Source: an uncultured Ruminococcus sp. (GTDB taxonomy: Bacteria > Bacillota > Clostridia > Oscillospirales > CAG-272). Taken from it: 57,882 nt of DNA. Below the pieces are notes generated by a model. It made no database searches. It had not been told where the DNA came from and saw only the letters and a program-made list of their open reading frames with translations. The position numbers were made by a program, and so were the translations under genes. Numbering within the stretch: position 1 is the first letter of the stretch; each line of letters opens with the position of its first letter. Of the stretch, positions 7,356-17,714 are shown in pieces. The stretch is from positions 1 to 57,882 of the forward strand of contig CACZNC010000014.1 of NCBI GenBank assembly GCA_902782445.1. Direction: 5' to 3'.

Positions 7356-9521
7356 TTATACGGTGAAGCTATATTCCCCTTCTCCATACTCCCTTCCGCG
7401 GAATACCGCCCTCACGCCGACGGGAACGGACACGGAGACATGAACGCACCCCGCCCCTTTTTTCCACGATACGTCGATCTTTCCTCCGGCGGGTGTGACG
7501 ATGCTGCCCTCCGCCCAGTCGAGTCCTTCGAAGAACACGGGACGGATCGCGATTTTGCCGTATGCGGGCGCCAGCGCTTCGATCCCGACGACCGTTTTCA
7601 TCATCCACGATAGGAAGCTCGAATACATGTGATGATTATGCGAGCCGCCGGACCCCCACATCTCCCAGAGCGTCGTCGCTCCTCCGTCGAGCCATTCGCG
7701 GTAGGACGGGAAGCCCTCGGCGGTGAGGATCCGGAAAGCGTATTCCTCGAGCCCGCAGAGGTTCAGAGCCGAATACAGGCAGGGCAGCCCGACCATGCCG
7801 CAGTCGTGATGGAAGTTCTTCTCCTCCACCAGCCGGGCGAGCTGGGCCTTGAGAGCTTCGGAATCCGCCTCATCAAAGAGATCGAGGGCGACCGTCATGG
7901 CGGCGGCTGTCTGCTTGTGGATTTTGCAGGTCCCGTCGGCGTTCCGGTACTTCGTCCGGTGCCGGGCAAGCTGTTCGGCGAGCCGGTTTTCCCATTCGGC
8001 GGGATCTTCCCCCGCAAGCTGACAGGCGAGGACGGTGATCCGCAGGAATTTCACGATCAGCGCGCTGTTGACGAAGGCGGCGTCCACCCGGGGAGAGCCG
8101 TCCGGGGAAGCCCAGTCGTCCAGACCATAGCAGATGTCGCCGTTATCGTTCCGCCGCGTTTCGTAGAAATCGAGGTTCCGCTTGAAGTACGGCAGGGATT
8201 CAATCAGGTACTTCGGGTCGCCGGTGTGGAACCAGAGGCGATACGCCGTCTCGAAAAGCACGCCCTCGGAGACGGGACCGTTGCCCCAGAAATAACCCCA
8301 GCCGGATGAGGGGACGATGCCGGGGATCATGCCGTTCGGAAGCATGGAATCGCGGATGTCCTGAAGCCATTTCGCAAACAGCCGCTCGGAGGCAAAGTCC
8401 GTCAGAAACTGCTCCATCGAGGACTGGGCGTCGTTGCACCATCCGAGTTTTTCCCGGGTAGGGCAGTCGGTGGGCATGTAGAAGAGATTGGAAAGAGTCG
8501 CCCGCTGTCCGATGCGGAAGAGATCGCAGAGGACCGGATCCGAGCAGGAAAACGCGCTGCGCTCTTCGACAGCCTGATGGACGAACACCGCCCGGATACA
8601 GTCGGGGGAGGGATGTTTCAGTCCCGTGACCCGCACGTACTGGAATCCGTGATAGGTGAATTTCGGGGACCAGGCGAACGGACCTGCCGGACAGATCAGC
8701 CGGTCGGTCTGGCACTCCGTCTCCGGGTAGTGCTGCTTCATGTGATCGAAGAGCTTTCCGTCCGAGGCCTTCTGCTCGCGGTAGCGGAGAACGATCTCGT
8801 CCCCCTCGTCCTGATCGACGCTCAGGCGGACGAATCCGGACTGATTCGATCCGAAATCGTAGATCACGCCGCCCTCTCCGTCGTCCGTCATGGAGACCGG
8901 CGCGATCTCCCCGAACGCCCGGATCGGCTCGCAGGGACAGGGACGGAATACGCCCGTCGGAGGCTTCGTGTCCGGGACGGCAAAGCCCCACGCGCCGTCG
9001 TCGTAGTCGAGGCTTTTCCACCGGGGATCGTAAAGCCGCGCGTCGAAGTGCTCCCCGCTGCGGAGCTGGTTGTAGACGACAAAGGATTCCGGCAGGCATT
9101 TCCAGTGCTCGTCGGAGCAGAGGACTGTCTTTCCGTCGACGACGAGCTCCAGGATGAATTTCGGGTTGTCCCGCCACGGAGCGGTGTCGTAGTCCCAGGA
9201 GGTTTTGAAATACTCGTTGTACCACCCGTTCCCGCAGATCACGGCGAAGACGTTTTCCCCTTCTCTCAGCCGTCCGGTCACGTCGTAGGTATTGTACCAG
9301 AGCGTCTTCCGGTAGTCCGAGACGGGCGCGGTGTAGAGGTCTTCCGAGAGCACCTCGCCGTTGAGCCAGTAGTACCCGTACCCCAGCCCGCAGACGCGCA
9401 CCTCGGCGGATCCGACCGGTCCATCGACGGTGAACCTGCGGCGGAACAGCGGGGCGGGGGCGTTTTCGTGCCACCGGAAGGGCGACGGGGATTTGATGAA
9501 ACCGATATTCTCGAATGCCAT
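7356..9521 (-). CDS. GH78-family alpha-L-rhamnosidase
   Basis: The 721-residue protein has the GH78 layout: an N-terminal beta-sandwich that binds sugar (residues about 1-150, with GYGYYWLNGEVLSEDL), a linker beta domain, then the (alpha/alpha)6 catalytic barrel opening with DCPTREKLGWCNDAQ, the family signature containing acidic catalytic-site residues. A short C-terminal beta domain follows GGSHNHHMYSSFLSWMM. GH78 enzymes release terminal rhamnose from pectin side chains or plant glycosides. There is no signal peptide, so the enzyme is probably cytoplasmic. An AAAGGAG site lies 7 nt before the start. It stands alone on the minus strand, divergent from the GH28-like operon. Confidence 0.9.
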   Translation of the reverse strand: MAFENIGFIKSPSPFRWHENAPAPLFRRRFTVDGPVGSAEVRVCGLGYGYYWLNGEVLSEDLYTAPVSDYRKTLWYNTYDVTGRLREGENVFAVICGNGWYNEYFKTSWDYDTAPWRDNPKFILELVVDGKTVLCSDEHWKCLPESFVVYNQLRSGEHFDARLYDPRWKSLDYDDGAWGFAVPDTKPPTGVFRPCPCEPIRAFGEIAPVSMTDDGEGGVIYDFGSNQSGFVRLSVDQDEGDEIVLRYREQKASDGKLFDHMKQHYPETECQTDRLICPAGPFAWSPKFTYHGFQYVRVTGLKHPSPDCIRAVFVHQAVEERSAFSCSDPVLCDLFRIGQRATLSNLFYMPTDCPTREKLGWCNDAQSSMEQFLTDFASERLFAKWLQDIRDSMLPNGMIPGIVPSSGWGYFWGNGPVSEGVLFETAYRLWFHTGDPKYLIESLPYFKRNLDFYETRRNDNGDICYGLDDWASPDGSPRVDAAFVNSALIVKFLRITVLACQLAGEDPAEWENRLAEQLARHRTKYRNADGTCKIHKQTAAAMTVALDLFDEADSEALKAQLARLVEEKNFHHDCGMVGLPCLYSALNLCGLEEYAFRILTAEGFPSYREWLDGGATTLWEMWGSGGSHNHHMYSSFLSWMMKTVVGIEALAPAYGKIAIRPVFFEGLDWAEGSIVTPAGGKIDVSWKKGAGCVHVSVSVPVGVRAVFRGREYGEGEYSFTV

Positions 9522-9572
9522 GGGAACTCCTTTCCGACTTTCGGCTTTGTCCTCCGGGATTTCTTCCTGTTC

Positions 9573-9601
9573 ATTATATCACGAAAGGATCGCCGCCGGA
9601 A
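9573..9601 (-). promoter_or_regulatory. Promoter of the GH78 gene
   Basis: On the minus strand a weak -35 TTCCGG (9596-9601) and TATAAT (9573-9578), 17 bp apart, with TG one base before the -10 (extended -10). Confidence 0.6.
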
Positions 9602-9737
9602 TTCACGTTTTCTCCAAGTTTTATCCGGCCATTCTGTGCGCTGTGCATAAAAGACCGGGAGGACTGCCGGATCCGTGCGCTCCCGACGCGGATCCCCCGG
9701 AAGAAGGATCCCTCCGCGGTATCGCCGATAAACTGCC
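9602..9737. other. Remainder of the divergent GH78/GH28-like intergenic region
   Basis: The 377-bp gap from 9522 to 9898 holds only the two divergent promoters and ribosome sites. I see no gene, repeat or clear operator in the rest. Confidence 0.5.
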
Positions 9738-9766
9738 TTGACAACGGGGGGCCGGTATGCTATGAT
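9738..9766 (+). promoter_or_regulatory. Promoter of the GH28-like/GH42-like operon
   Basis: TTGACA (9738-9743), 17-bp spacer, TATGAT (9761-9766). It leaves a leader of about 125 nt before the ATG at 9899. Confidence 0.8.
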
Positions 9767-9898
9767 AAAAACGGAAACCGGCACTTCGATCCGCGCCGGA
9801 TCCCGGGGAGACAGCGAATCCGGCGGACAGTTGTGTCTCCCTGTCTGCCGACAAGAACCTGCATAAATTCATGGCCTTCGCCAAAGGGGAGTGAGAGG

Positions 9899-11014
9899 AT
9901 GGACTTTGTCAAAAACGGCGGATCCTTCTTGAACGGGAAGATCCGGGAGATCCTCGCCGATCCCGCCCGGCCCCGGATGCTGACCGTTTCGGGAAACTAC
10001 GAGATCGAGGAGACGATCCTGCTTCCGGCGGATTTCACGCTGATCCTCGAGGACTGCCATCTCCGCATGGCGCCGGGGACCTTCTGCAACCTCCTCCGCA
10101 ACGCCGGGGCGGGAACATCCTCCGCGGACAGGCCGGACCGGGACATCCGCGTCCTCGGGCGGGGGCGGGCGATTTTCGACGGCGGGGAATACAACGGCCT
10201 CTCCGAGCGCAATTCCGATAAGGACGGTAAGCCGCATATCTCCGTGAACAACCTGATCCTGTTTGCCAACGTGGACGGATTTTCCGTCGAGGGGATCCGT
10301 CTTGTGAATCAGCGGTGGTGGGCAGTCAATCTGCTTTGGTGCCGCAGAGGCCTTCTGCGGGACGTGGATTTCTGCGCCGACGACCGCCATGTTGAACCCG
10401 ACGGGACCCTCGCGCCGTATCTGTCCCATCGGGAGAACGGATATGCCGCCTGCCACATCCACAACGCGGACGGGATCGATCTGCGCTGCGGCTGTCACGA
10501 TATCCTGATCGATCATGTGACCGGTTTCACCCAGGACGATACGATCGCCCTCACCGGCCTTCCGGGAAAGCTGGAATCCCTCTTCCGGCCCGCGGGGGGA
10601 GAGGTCTCCGACGATATTTACAATGTGACGATCCGGAACGTCTGCTGCGAGGCTTTCTGCTCCAACATCCGCCTGTTGAATCAGGGGGGAGTGAAGCTGT
10701 ACAATATCCTCATCGATGGGATGACGGACACATCGAAAAACAGCCCCCACATGGACAGGGGGATCTGCGGGGTCCGCATCGGCGACAACCATCTGTACGG
10801 TTCCCGTCATTCCACTTTTGAGGAGACGTTCCATATTACAGTGCGGAATATCTGTTCCCGGGCGGGATGTGCCCTGCGTCTGGCCGGATGTATCTCCGGG
10901 CTTCGGGTCGAGAACCTCTTCGGCTTTGACGGGTGCGGGACCCTTATCGAAAACGACGCCAGACTGGCGGACGCGTATTTCTCTCCCCCGAAGCCGGACG
11001 AGGCTCCCATCTGA
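9899..11014 (+). CDS. Right-handed beta-helix glycosidase, GH28 (polygalacturonase)-like
   Basis: The 371-residue protein is a parallel beta-helix with an N-terminal segment typical of pectin-active enzymes. The GH28 acidic residues are visible in NADGIDLRCGCHDILIDH and TQDDTIAL. The later GHG and RIK motifs of true polygalacturonases are not present, so activity on galacturonan is uncertain. No signal peptide is seen. The frame is open much further upstream, but the ATG at 9899 follows a GGGGAGTGAGAG ribosome site and fits the promoter at 9738-9766, so it is chosen. The GH42-like gene begins 17 bp after the stop, which makes this a two-gene operon. Confidence 0.75.
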   Translation: MDFVKNGGSFLNGKIREILADPARPRMLTVSGNYEIEETILLPADFTLILEDCHLRMAPGTFCNLLRNAGAGTSSADRPDRDIRVLGRGRAIFDGGEYNGLSERNSDKDGKPHISVNNLILFANVDGFSVEGIRLVNQRWWAVNLLWCRRGLLRDVDFCADDRHVEPDGTLAPYLSHRENGYAACHIHNADGIDLRCGCHDILIDHVTGFTQDDTIALTGLPGKLESLFRPAGGEVSDDIYNVTIRNVCCEAFCSNIRLLNQGGVKLYNILIDGMTDTSKNSPHMDRGICGVRIGDNHLYGSRHSTFEETFHITVRNICSRAGCALRLAGCISGLRVENLFGFDGCGTLIENDARLADAYFSPPKPDEAPI

Positions 11015-11031
11015 TTTTGAGAGGTGACACC

Positions 11032-13068
11032 ATGAAGGCATCCATCGTCCGCCGTCACGGACAGCTGATGATCGATCTGGACGGAAAACCGTTCCCCGCG
11101 CTGGCGTTCAAGTCCTTCCGCCCGACTCCCGAAAACGTGAGCGATTTTTACGCGGCGGGCGTCCGGCTCTTCACCGTTCTGTCGAGCGGGGTGATCTCCG
11201 GGCTCGGCATTCCCTATTCCCTGTACGGCGAAAGCTGGGTCGGGGACGGCTTATACGATTTCGGACCCGTCGACCGGCAGATGGACATGTTCCTCGAGAA
11301 CGCGCCGGAGGGGTTTTTCGCCCCCATGTTCCAGATCGACACCCGGCCCTGGTATCTTGCCGAGGACCCGGAGCGGCCCAATTCCTTCATGCGGCTCTCG
11401 CAGATCGCGGGGGATCCCCGGTTCATCCGGGACACGGCGGACTATCTCCGTGCCGTCGTCGCCCACTGCGAGGAGAAATACGGCGAGCGGATCTGGGGGT
11501 ATTTCATGCTCGGCGGCTCCACGACGGAGTGGTTCTCGGATTACGACTATGAAGCGCCTCATCCCTGGAAGGAGGCCGCGTACCGCCGGTACCTGGGGGA
11601 CGAGAGCGCCGCGCTGCCCGATCCCGGTCTGTTGAATCGGGAAGGGCCGAACTTCCTCGGCGGGGACGAAGGGGAGGTCGTGCGGTTCCGCCGGTTCCAC
11701 GCGAAGCTGATCTCCGATCTCATCCTCTCCTGCGCGTCCGCGGTGCGCTCCGTGACCGGCCGCCGGAAGCTGCTCGGGCTGTACTTCGGGTATCTCTTCG
11801 AGCTCGGCTCCCCGCGCCTGCACAACGCCGGACACCTCGACTACGAACGGGTCTTCGCCTCGCCGGACATCGACATGATCGCCTCCCCGTCCTCCTACGG
11901 CTATCGGGGTCAGCGGGATCCGAGCGCGTTCATGGTGCCCGAAAAGACGCTGGACTGCCGGGACAAGCTGTACTTCCTCGAATTCGACCACCGCACCCAC
12001 ACCGCGCCGAAGGTCATCGACGAACCCTTTTATCCCGAGAGCGGGAACCAGATCTACAGCTCCCGGATCTTCCCCGGCGCGGAGACGGCCTGCCGGAACG
12101 AAGCGGAATCCCTCAACCTGATGTACCGCGATTTCGTATTCTGCGAGGCGAACGGCGCGGCGCTCTGGTGGTTCGACATGCTCGGCGGCTGGTTCCGTTC
12201 GGAGGGGATGATGAACGCGATCCGGCACATGATCGAAATCGATCGGGACCTCATGGAGAGGAACGTCGGGCGGAGCAGCGCGGCCCGGATAGCGGTGATC
12301 GCGGAGGGCGGGTCCATGTATAGAGTGCGCAAAAGCTCTCCGCTTGCGACGGTCTCCCTGAACCTCATGCGGCCGGTATTCGCGCAGATAGGCGCGCCGT
12401 ACGATCTGTATTCGGTCGGGGATCTGGCGGAGCCCTGCCTCGCGGACTACGATTTCTATCTCTTCCTCAACGCCTATGACATATCCCCAAAGACCCGCCG
12501 CCTCATCGACAGGGTCTGCCGCCGTCCCGGAAAGACGATCCTCTGGATATACGCTCCGGATTACGCGGGAGAGGGGGAGAACAGTACAGACCGGATCTCC
12601 GCCGTCACGGGGATCCGCGTGCGGGAACGGACGGAGGACCCGGGCAGCCTGCTGTGGGACGGTCAGCCCATCACCGCGGCAAAGGCTCCTCACTTCGTGA
12701 TCGACGATCCGGACTGTACGGTCGTCGCGCGGTTCGAGGACGGCTCCGCGGCTGTGGCGGAAAAGACCGCCGACGGAGTCCGGAGCATTTATTCTGCGGT
12801 TTACTGGCTGCCGTCGGTCCTGCTCCGGAAGTTCCTCGACGAGAGCGGGATCTTCCTGTACAGCAGGGAGCCCCTCGTCTATACCTACGCGAACCGGGCC
12901 TTTCTCGGCGTGTACAACGCGACGGATGAAGCCGCGGTCGTCTCGGTCCCCGGACATGCTGAGGGAGTCTGGAAGGACCAGATCGGCGGGGAGAGCTTCC
13001 GATGTGAAAACGGGAGGCTGACGCTGCCCCGGCGGGAACTCCGCGCGTACCTTCTGTGCAGGGAGTGA
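11032..13068 (+). CDS. GH42-like TIM-barrel glycosidase
   Basis: The 678-residue protein has an N-terminal TIM-barrel of the GH42/beta-galactosidase-like kind (KPFPALAFKSFRPTPENV, then ERIWGYFMLGGSTTEWFSDY and LYFLEFDHRTHT), followed by a trimerisation-type alpha/beta domain (ADYDFYLFLNAYDISPKTRR) and a small C-terminal beta domain. The barrel acid/base and nucleophile are probably in GGSTTEWFSD and LEFDHRT, but I cannot assign them with certainty. No signal peptide. A GAGGTGA site precedes the ATG. It forms an operon with the GH28-like gene; its end meets the convergent GH2 gene 18 bp away. The substrate is unknown; a beta-galactoside or other side-chain sugar is plausible. Confidence 0.7.
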   Translation: MKASIVRRHGQLMIDLDGKPFPALAFKSFRPTPENVSDFYAAGVRLFTVLSSGVISGLGIPYSLYGESWVGDGLYDFGPVDRQMDMFLENAPEGFFAPMFQIDTRPWYLAEDPERPNSFMRLSQIAGDPRFIRDTADYLRAVVAHCEEKYGERIWGYFMLGGSTTEWFSDYDYEAPHPWKEAAYRRYLGDESAALPDPGLLNREGPNFLGGDEGEVVRFRRFHAKLISDLILSCASAVRSVTGRRKLLGLYFGYLFELGSPRLHNAGHLDYERVFASPDIDMIASPSSYGYRGQRDPSAFMVPEKTLDCRDKLYFLEFDHRTHTAPKVIDEPFYPESGNQIYSSRIFPGAETACRNEAESLNLMYRDFVFCEANGAALWWFDMLGGWFRSEGMMNAIRHMIEIDRDLMERNVGRSSAARIAVIAEGGSMYRVRKSSPLATVSLNLMRPVFAQIGAPYDLYSVGDLAEPCLADYDFYLFLNAYDISPKTRRLIDRVCRRPGKTILWIYAPDYAGEGENSTDRISAVTGIRVRERTEDPGSLLWDGQPITAAKAPHFVIDDPDCTVVARFEDGSAAVAEKTADGVRSIYSAVYWLPSVLLRKFLDESGIFLYSREPLVYTYANRAFLGVYNATDEAAVVSVPGHAEGVWKDQIGGESFRCENGRLTLPRRELRAYLLCRE

Positions 13069-13086
13069 ACCGCGCGAACAGGACCC

Positions 13087-15830
13087 TCACACGGCGGATT
13101 CATTCGGATTCTGCGCTTCGTTGGCGTTGGCCTCCGGGCCGGGACCCGTTCTCCCCAACAGACGGTCCAGCTGCTCCTCCGTGAGAGTCTTCGCCGGCTG
13201 AAAATCCTCCCCTGCCGCATAGGACAGGATCCTGTTTTTCAGCCATACCGCGCCGGGATCGTCCTGCCGCAGGTTCAGGGTGCAGACGAGCAGTTTGCCC
13301 CCTCCGACGCGGAATTCGAAGAGCATGGCCTCGCGGCGGGCGTTCTTGTAGGAGGAGGCGATGTCGATCACGGGACGGTGGGGGAATTCCGTCAGATCCA
13401 GCACCGCGGACCGGCCGCCCTCCAGCATCCGGGCAAACTGCATTCCGCAGAATCCGTCGTGGGGGAAGTCTTCCGTCAGAGGATGGTCCGCGATCGCGGT
13501 AGCCAGATGGCCGGTCGTGCGTCCCGCGAGGGCGATCTGCCACGAGACTTCCGAAGAAGGGAAGGGACCCGGGGAGAAGAGGACCGCGTTCTTTCCCTCT
13601 TTCAGGATGTTTTTGAGAGACTCCGGCCCGCAATCGTTCAAGACGACGGCGTTCTTCCGGCGGAGCAGGTCTTCGGAGGGAGCGGCGGACTTCGGGAACA
13701 CATAGAGGTCCCACGCGTTTTCGCAGTCGGTATCGCCGCCGGAGAGGGAGACGTGCAAGGTGAGCTTCATCGGCTTTTCCGGCGAAGGGGTCCGGAAATC
13801 GAGGACATACAGCTTTGTGAGCCCGCCGTCCGGAATTTCCCCGGTCCTCACTTCCTTCCGGTACAGGACTTTTCCCCCGCTCCGGATCCGGATCTGAAGA
13901 AGCGCTTTCGGGATCCTGCCCCCGAAATTGGAGACCAGCAGCGGGATATGCACAGCCGAGGCGGCATCGAGGTTCACGCAGGACGGCAGGTCGGCAAGAA
14001 GCACCGTATCGCTGTTGTAGCGGCGCACGTTCTCCGCGGTTTCGCCCGGTTTCAGTTCGTAGAACTCGTTCATCATCCCCACGCAGTACCCGAAGGTGTG
14101 GCCGTGCGTGTCGATCTCGCCGAGGAAATCGAAGCCGGAGAAGGTTTCGCACCGGCGCACCGTCTCGAAGCAGTGCTTGCGCAGGATCTGCTGCCACGCC
14201 GCGGAATTCCGGTAATAGAGATTCGCCCGGTCTGACAGTCCTTTGTCTTCCAGATGCCGCCGGACGGAGGACATGAACTCCGTGTCCCCGATGCGGGTGC
14301 CCCTGTAGCGTTCCTCCAGGGAGAGGTCGATATAGGTCCCGTGGATGCCGATCTCGTGGGACAACAGAGGCTTGCCGTAGACCGCGTTCCGTTCGTCCAG
14401 CACTTCATGGGTCCCGGAGGCGGAAAAGTAGCTGGTCAGCCCAAGGGAATAGCTGTTGTACAGGTCGCAGAACTTCCCGACCTCACGCAGCCTGCGCGGA
14501 TGATGGCGGAACGGTTCGTCGACGGTGTCCGAATCGACAAAATTGTATTCGATCCCGCGCATGGCGGACATGGGGGAAAACAGGGAATCGGTCTCCCGGT
14601 GCACCAGATCCCCGCAGGCGCGAAGATGCTCCACGTATGGATCGTCGATCTGCAGTTCGTTCCCGGTGGAATACAGGCTGACCGCGGGATGACGGCGGCA
14701 GAAGCGGATGATCTCCTCCCATTCCGCAAGGGAGGTGTTGTTGGGCGTCTCCGCTTCCATCACGATGCCGAGTTCGTCCGCCGCCTCCATGTATTCGACG
14801 GGGGGAACGTAGGTGTGGAACCGGATGGCGTTGAAGCCGAGCTGCTTCTGCTTCCGGATCACCGCGCGGTAATACATCTTGTCCCGGGGCGGGTGGACGG
14901 TATACGGAAAATAGCAGTGTTCGCAGGTTCCGCGGAAATAAAAGGGCTTTCCGTTCAGAAAGAGGTTTGTCCCGACGGCACGGAGACGCCGGATGCCGAA
15001 TCGGACGCGCTCCTTTTGCCGCTCCGTGGATACCGCGGCGACGTAGAGCTTCGGGGACTCCGGCGACCAGAGCGAGAGCCCCTCCGCCGGAAACGTCGCG
15101 CTGCACTCTCCCCTCCGGAGTTTTGCAGACAGGACGCACCGCTCCCCGTCGAAAACGCGGACTGTCTTCTCCCTGTCGGACGCGCCGGACGTGTGAACGG
15201 TAAAGGAGCGGCAGTCCTCCGATGTGGAGACCCATATATCTTTCAAGCCGTCCTCAAGGTTCCGGAGCGCGACGTCGCCGAAGATCCCGCCGGTGCATTC
15301 GCAGCCCATGCGGGAGGTCGTTCCGACGACGGGCCTCCCCAGATATCCTGCCAGGCGGTGGTTGGAGACGGCCAGCGTGACGCGGTTTTCCCCCTGCGCA
15401 GAACATCCGGGGGAACGCGGAAGGCGAAGGGGGCGGAGTATCCCTCGTGCCTCCCCAGAAACCGGCCGTTGATCCACGCCGAAACAGTATTCTGCACCCC
15501 GCCGAATGTGAGTTCGGTCTCCCCGTCAAACGGCCTGTCAAGCATGACCGTCCTCCGATAGACGAAGCATCCCACCGGGTTCGGCAGTTCCATGTCCGGG
15601 ACATAACCGGCCTGGGGATACCGCTGCAGGGTATAGAGGGGATTCCATCTCAGCTTTGTGTGGAGGGCGGTGGTGCGAAACAGATCGGTCAGATCTTCCC
15701 AATATCCCGGCACCGGGCAGGGCGTCGCCGAGTCCGAGGAAGCGTGAAGGACCGGTTCTTCCGTCCCCCTATAGGGCAGGTCGGAGAGCCAGTCGATCGT
15801 CCATGTTCCGTTCAGAGAAAGTGTTTCCAT
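13087..15830 (-). pseudogene. GH2-family glycosidase with a 1-nt frameshift
   Basis: The N-terminal part (15830 to about 15395) encodes the GH2 sugar-binding domain: METLSLNGTWTIDWLSD, FVYRRTVMLDRP, AWINGRFLGRHEGY. The homologous reading then continues one base out of phase (GENRVTLAVSNHRLAGYLGR) through the Ig-like domain and TIM barrel, with the GH2 acid/base in STGNEL and a likely nucleophile region GFDFLGEIDTHGH. The break is at a G5-A4 run (15386-15394, read on the minus strand): one more G would restore a protein of about 914 residues. It may be a real mutation, a homopolymer sequencing error, or a -1 slip during translation. No signal peptide is seen. Beta-galactosidase, glucuronidase and mannosidase roles are all possible. 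Confidence 0.85.
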
Positions 15831-16039
15831 ATCCGTTACCCAAGATGAATGAATTCTGAATTTCGAACGCGGTTCTGTGAGTGTGAAAAACAGGTCCCCG
15901 CGGTGGGGCCGTGCAGAGAGGAAAAGGGTGCCCGACGAAGTTCATTTGGTTATGGTCCTTCGCCATATCTGCTCCCGCCGGAAGGCATGTCCGCGCTTTT
16001 TTGCGGGGCGGCAGGTTCACTCTGTTTTTCCGTCAATCT

Positions 16040-16068
16040 ATCTTACCGCAAAACTCATCCCCTGTCAA
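16040..16068 (-). promoter_or_regulatory. Promoter of the GH2 gene
   Basis: Minus strand: TTGACA (16063-16068), 17 bp, TAAGAT (16040-16045). It gives a leader of about 200 nt. Confidence 0.6.
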
Positions 16069-16170
16069 GGGCCGTTTTCAGGGCAGCGCAGGGCGGGGAA
16101 GAGCAGGGTTCCATTTTCTCCGCTTCCGCTGTTCCTCCCCGACGGAGAGCTCCGCGGCGCAAATCAAGGC

Positions 16171-16199
16171 TTGCATCCCGCCCCGGACTGTGTTATAAT
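16171..16199 (+). promoter_or_regulatory. Promoter of the second URO-D gene
   Basis: TTGCAT (16171-16176), 17 bp, TATAAT (16194-16199), with a TG one base ahead of the -10. Leader about 150 nt. Confidence 0.75.
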
Positions 16200-16356
16200 A
16201 AATCCATACAATACGGGTTTTGGACCTGTGAATTTTCCGCCGTCCCCACTCTGCATGACGGCGGCGTGTGCGCATCGTGCTCCGTGATCCCGCCGTCGGA
16301 ACCGGGGGACAGCGCAGGTGTTTTCACTCGTACCGAATAAAGAGGGAAGAATTGCC

Positions 16357-17598
16357 ATGACTTCACGAGAACGCGTCCTTTCCGCGATCGCGCACAGGGA
16401 ACCGGACCGCGTGCCGCTGGATATCGGATCCACGCCCAGCTCCGGGATCTCCGCCATCGCGTACAACAATCTGAAAAAGCATCTCGGCCTCACGGAGGGA
16501 CACACCCGCATCTACGACGTGGTACAACAGGTCGCCGAACCGGAGGAGACGATCCTCGACCGGTTCGGGGCGGACGTCATCGACATCGGGCGCGCTTTCA
16601 ACGAAAAGGATTCCGACTGGTACGACGTCAAGCTGGCGGACGGGTCTGTCGGGCAGTATCCCGCGTGGTTCCGGCCCGAAAAACAGGCGGACGGAAGCTG
16701 GATCGCAAAGGACGGGGAAGGCGCGATCGCCAGAATGCCCGTCGGCGCGACCTTCTTCGATCAGGCGGTTTTCCCGTACCTCGACGACTACCCCGATTCC
16801 TGGGACGGGCTCGATCACGCCATGGGCCGGGTCCTCTGGAGCGCGCTGGTGCACAGTCCCTGGGACCACGCCGGGGAGGAGGGGTTTTACGAAACGCTCC
16901 GGGAGAAGGCTCTTATGCTCCGCCGGACCACCGACCGCGCCCTGATGATCGTCTGCGGGTGCAATCTCTTCGAATGGGGGACCTTTCTGCGCCGGATCGA
17001 CAATTTCCTCATGGACATCATGACCGACGAGGAGAACGTGGAGGCTCTGCTCGATCAGCTGATGATCCGGCATCTCAGGACGCTCGAAAAGGTCTGCGCT
17101 TCCGTCGGGGACGTCGTCGATATTCTGCGGTTCGGAGACGATCTCGGGATGAACGCGGGACTCTTCATGCCTCCGGAGAAGTACCGGAAGCTTTTCAAGC
17201 CCCGTCACGCGAAACTCAACGAATACGTCCACCGGCACAGCGGCATGAAAACCCTGCTCCACTCCTGCGGCTCCCTCTATCCCATCCTGCCGGACCTGAT
17301 CGAAGCGGGCTACGACATTCTGAATCCCGTCCAGACCTCGGCGCGTCAGATGGACCCGGAGGTCTTGAAGCGGGAGTTCGGGCGGGACATCACCTTCTGG
17401 GGCGGCGGATGCAACACCCGATCCGTCCTGAATCACGCCTCGCCCGCCGAGGTGTACGACCACTGCCGCAGACGGATCGAGATCTTCTCGAAGGACGGCG
17501 GGTTCGTGTTCAATCAGGAGCACAACATCCTCCCGGACGTGCCGCCGGAGAACATTCTCGCCATGTACCGGGCCGTGGCGGACTCGCAGAAGGGTTGA
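16357..17598 (+). CDS. URO-D-fold methyltransferase-like protein (paralogue 2)
   Basis: The 413-residue protein starts with the standard SRERVLSAIAHREPDRVPLD segment of MtaA-like URO-D proteins. It keeps the metal-binding His-Ser-Cys-Gly at 302-305 and the following LIEAGYDILNPVQ block. The third metal ligand expected near the C-terminus is replaced by QEHN before ILPDVPPENILAMY, so the site may be His/Cys/His instead of His/Cys/Cys. MtaA-type enzymes move a methyl group between a corrinoid protein and a thiol; no corrinoid protein is encoded nearby. An AGAGGGAAGA ribosome site supports this start over an upstream ATG. The two-component genes follow after 116 bp and are likely separate. Confidence 0.82.
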   Translation: MTSRERVLSAIAHREPDRVPLDIGSTPSSGISAIAYNNLKKHLGLTEGHTRIYDVVQQVAEPEETILDRFGADVIDIGRAFNEKDSDWYDVKLADGSVGQYPAWFRPEKQADGSWIAKDGEGAIARMPVGATFFDQAVFPYLDDYPDSWDGLDHAMGRVLWSALVHSPWDHAGEEGFYETLREKALMLRRTTDRALMIVCGCNLFEWGTFLRRIDNFLMDIMTDEENVEALLDQLMIRHLRTLEKVCASVGDVVDILRFGDDLGMNAGLFMPPEKYRKLFKPRHAKLNEYVHRHSGMKTLLHSCGSLYPILPDLIEAGYDILNPVQTSARQMDPEVLKREFGRDITFWGGGCNTRSVLNHASPAEVYDHCRRRIEIFSKDGGFVFNQEHNILPDVPPENILAMYRAVADSQKG

Positions 17599-17714
17599 AC
17601 CGACGGCAGCGATCCGCCTGTGGGCACACCGCCGTACCGTACAAAGTTCGACTTATTCGAAGCCTGTTTGGAACGGTTCACGAAAAAAGCAGAAATGAAG
17701 GAACGGTGATCCTC

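Larger units (their letters stand above)
15831..16356. other. Divergent intergenic region between GH2 and URO-D genes
   Basis: This 526-bp region has back-to-back promoters at 16040-16068 (minus) and 16171-16199 (plus), each leaving a long leader of 150-200 nt. Short open frames here have no family features, and I see no recognisable riboswitch or small RNA. Confidence 0.5.

Noticed and set aside
15386..15394. Programmed -1 frameshifting in the GH2 gene
   Set aside because: A -1 slip on GGGGGAAAA would give the right product, but the A-site codon does not re-pair well and no stimulatory structure is evident. A sequence error or mutation is simpler.
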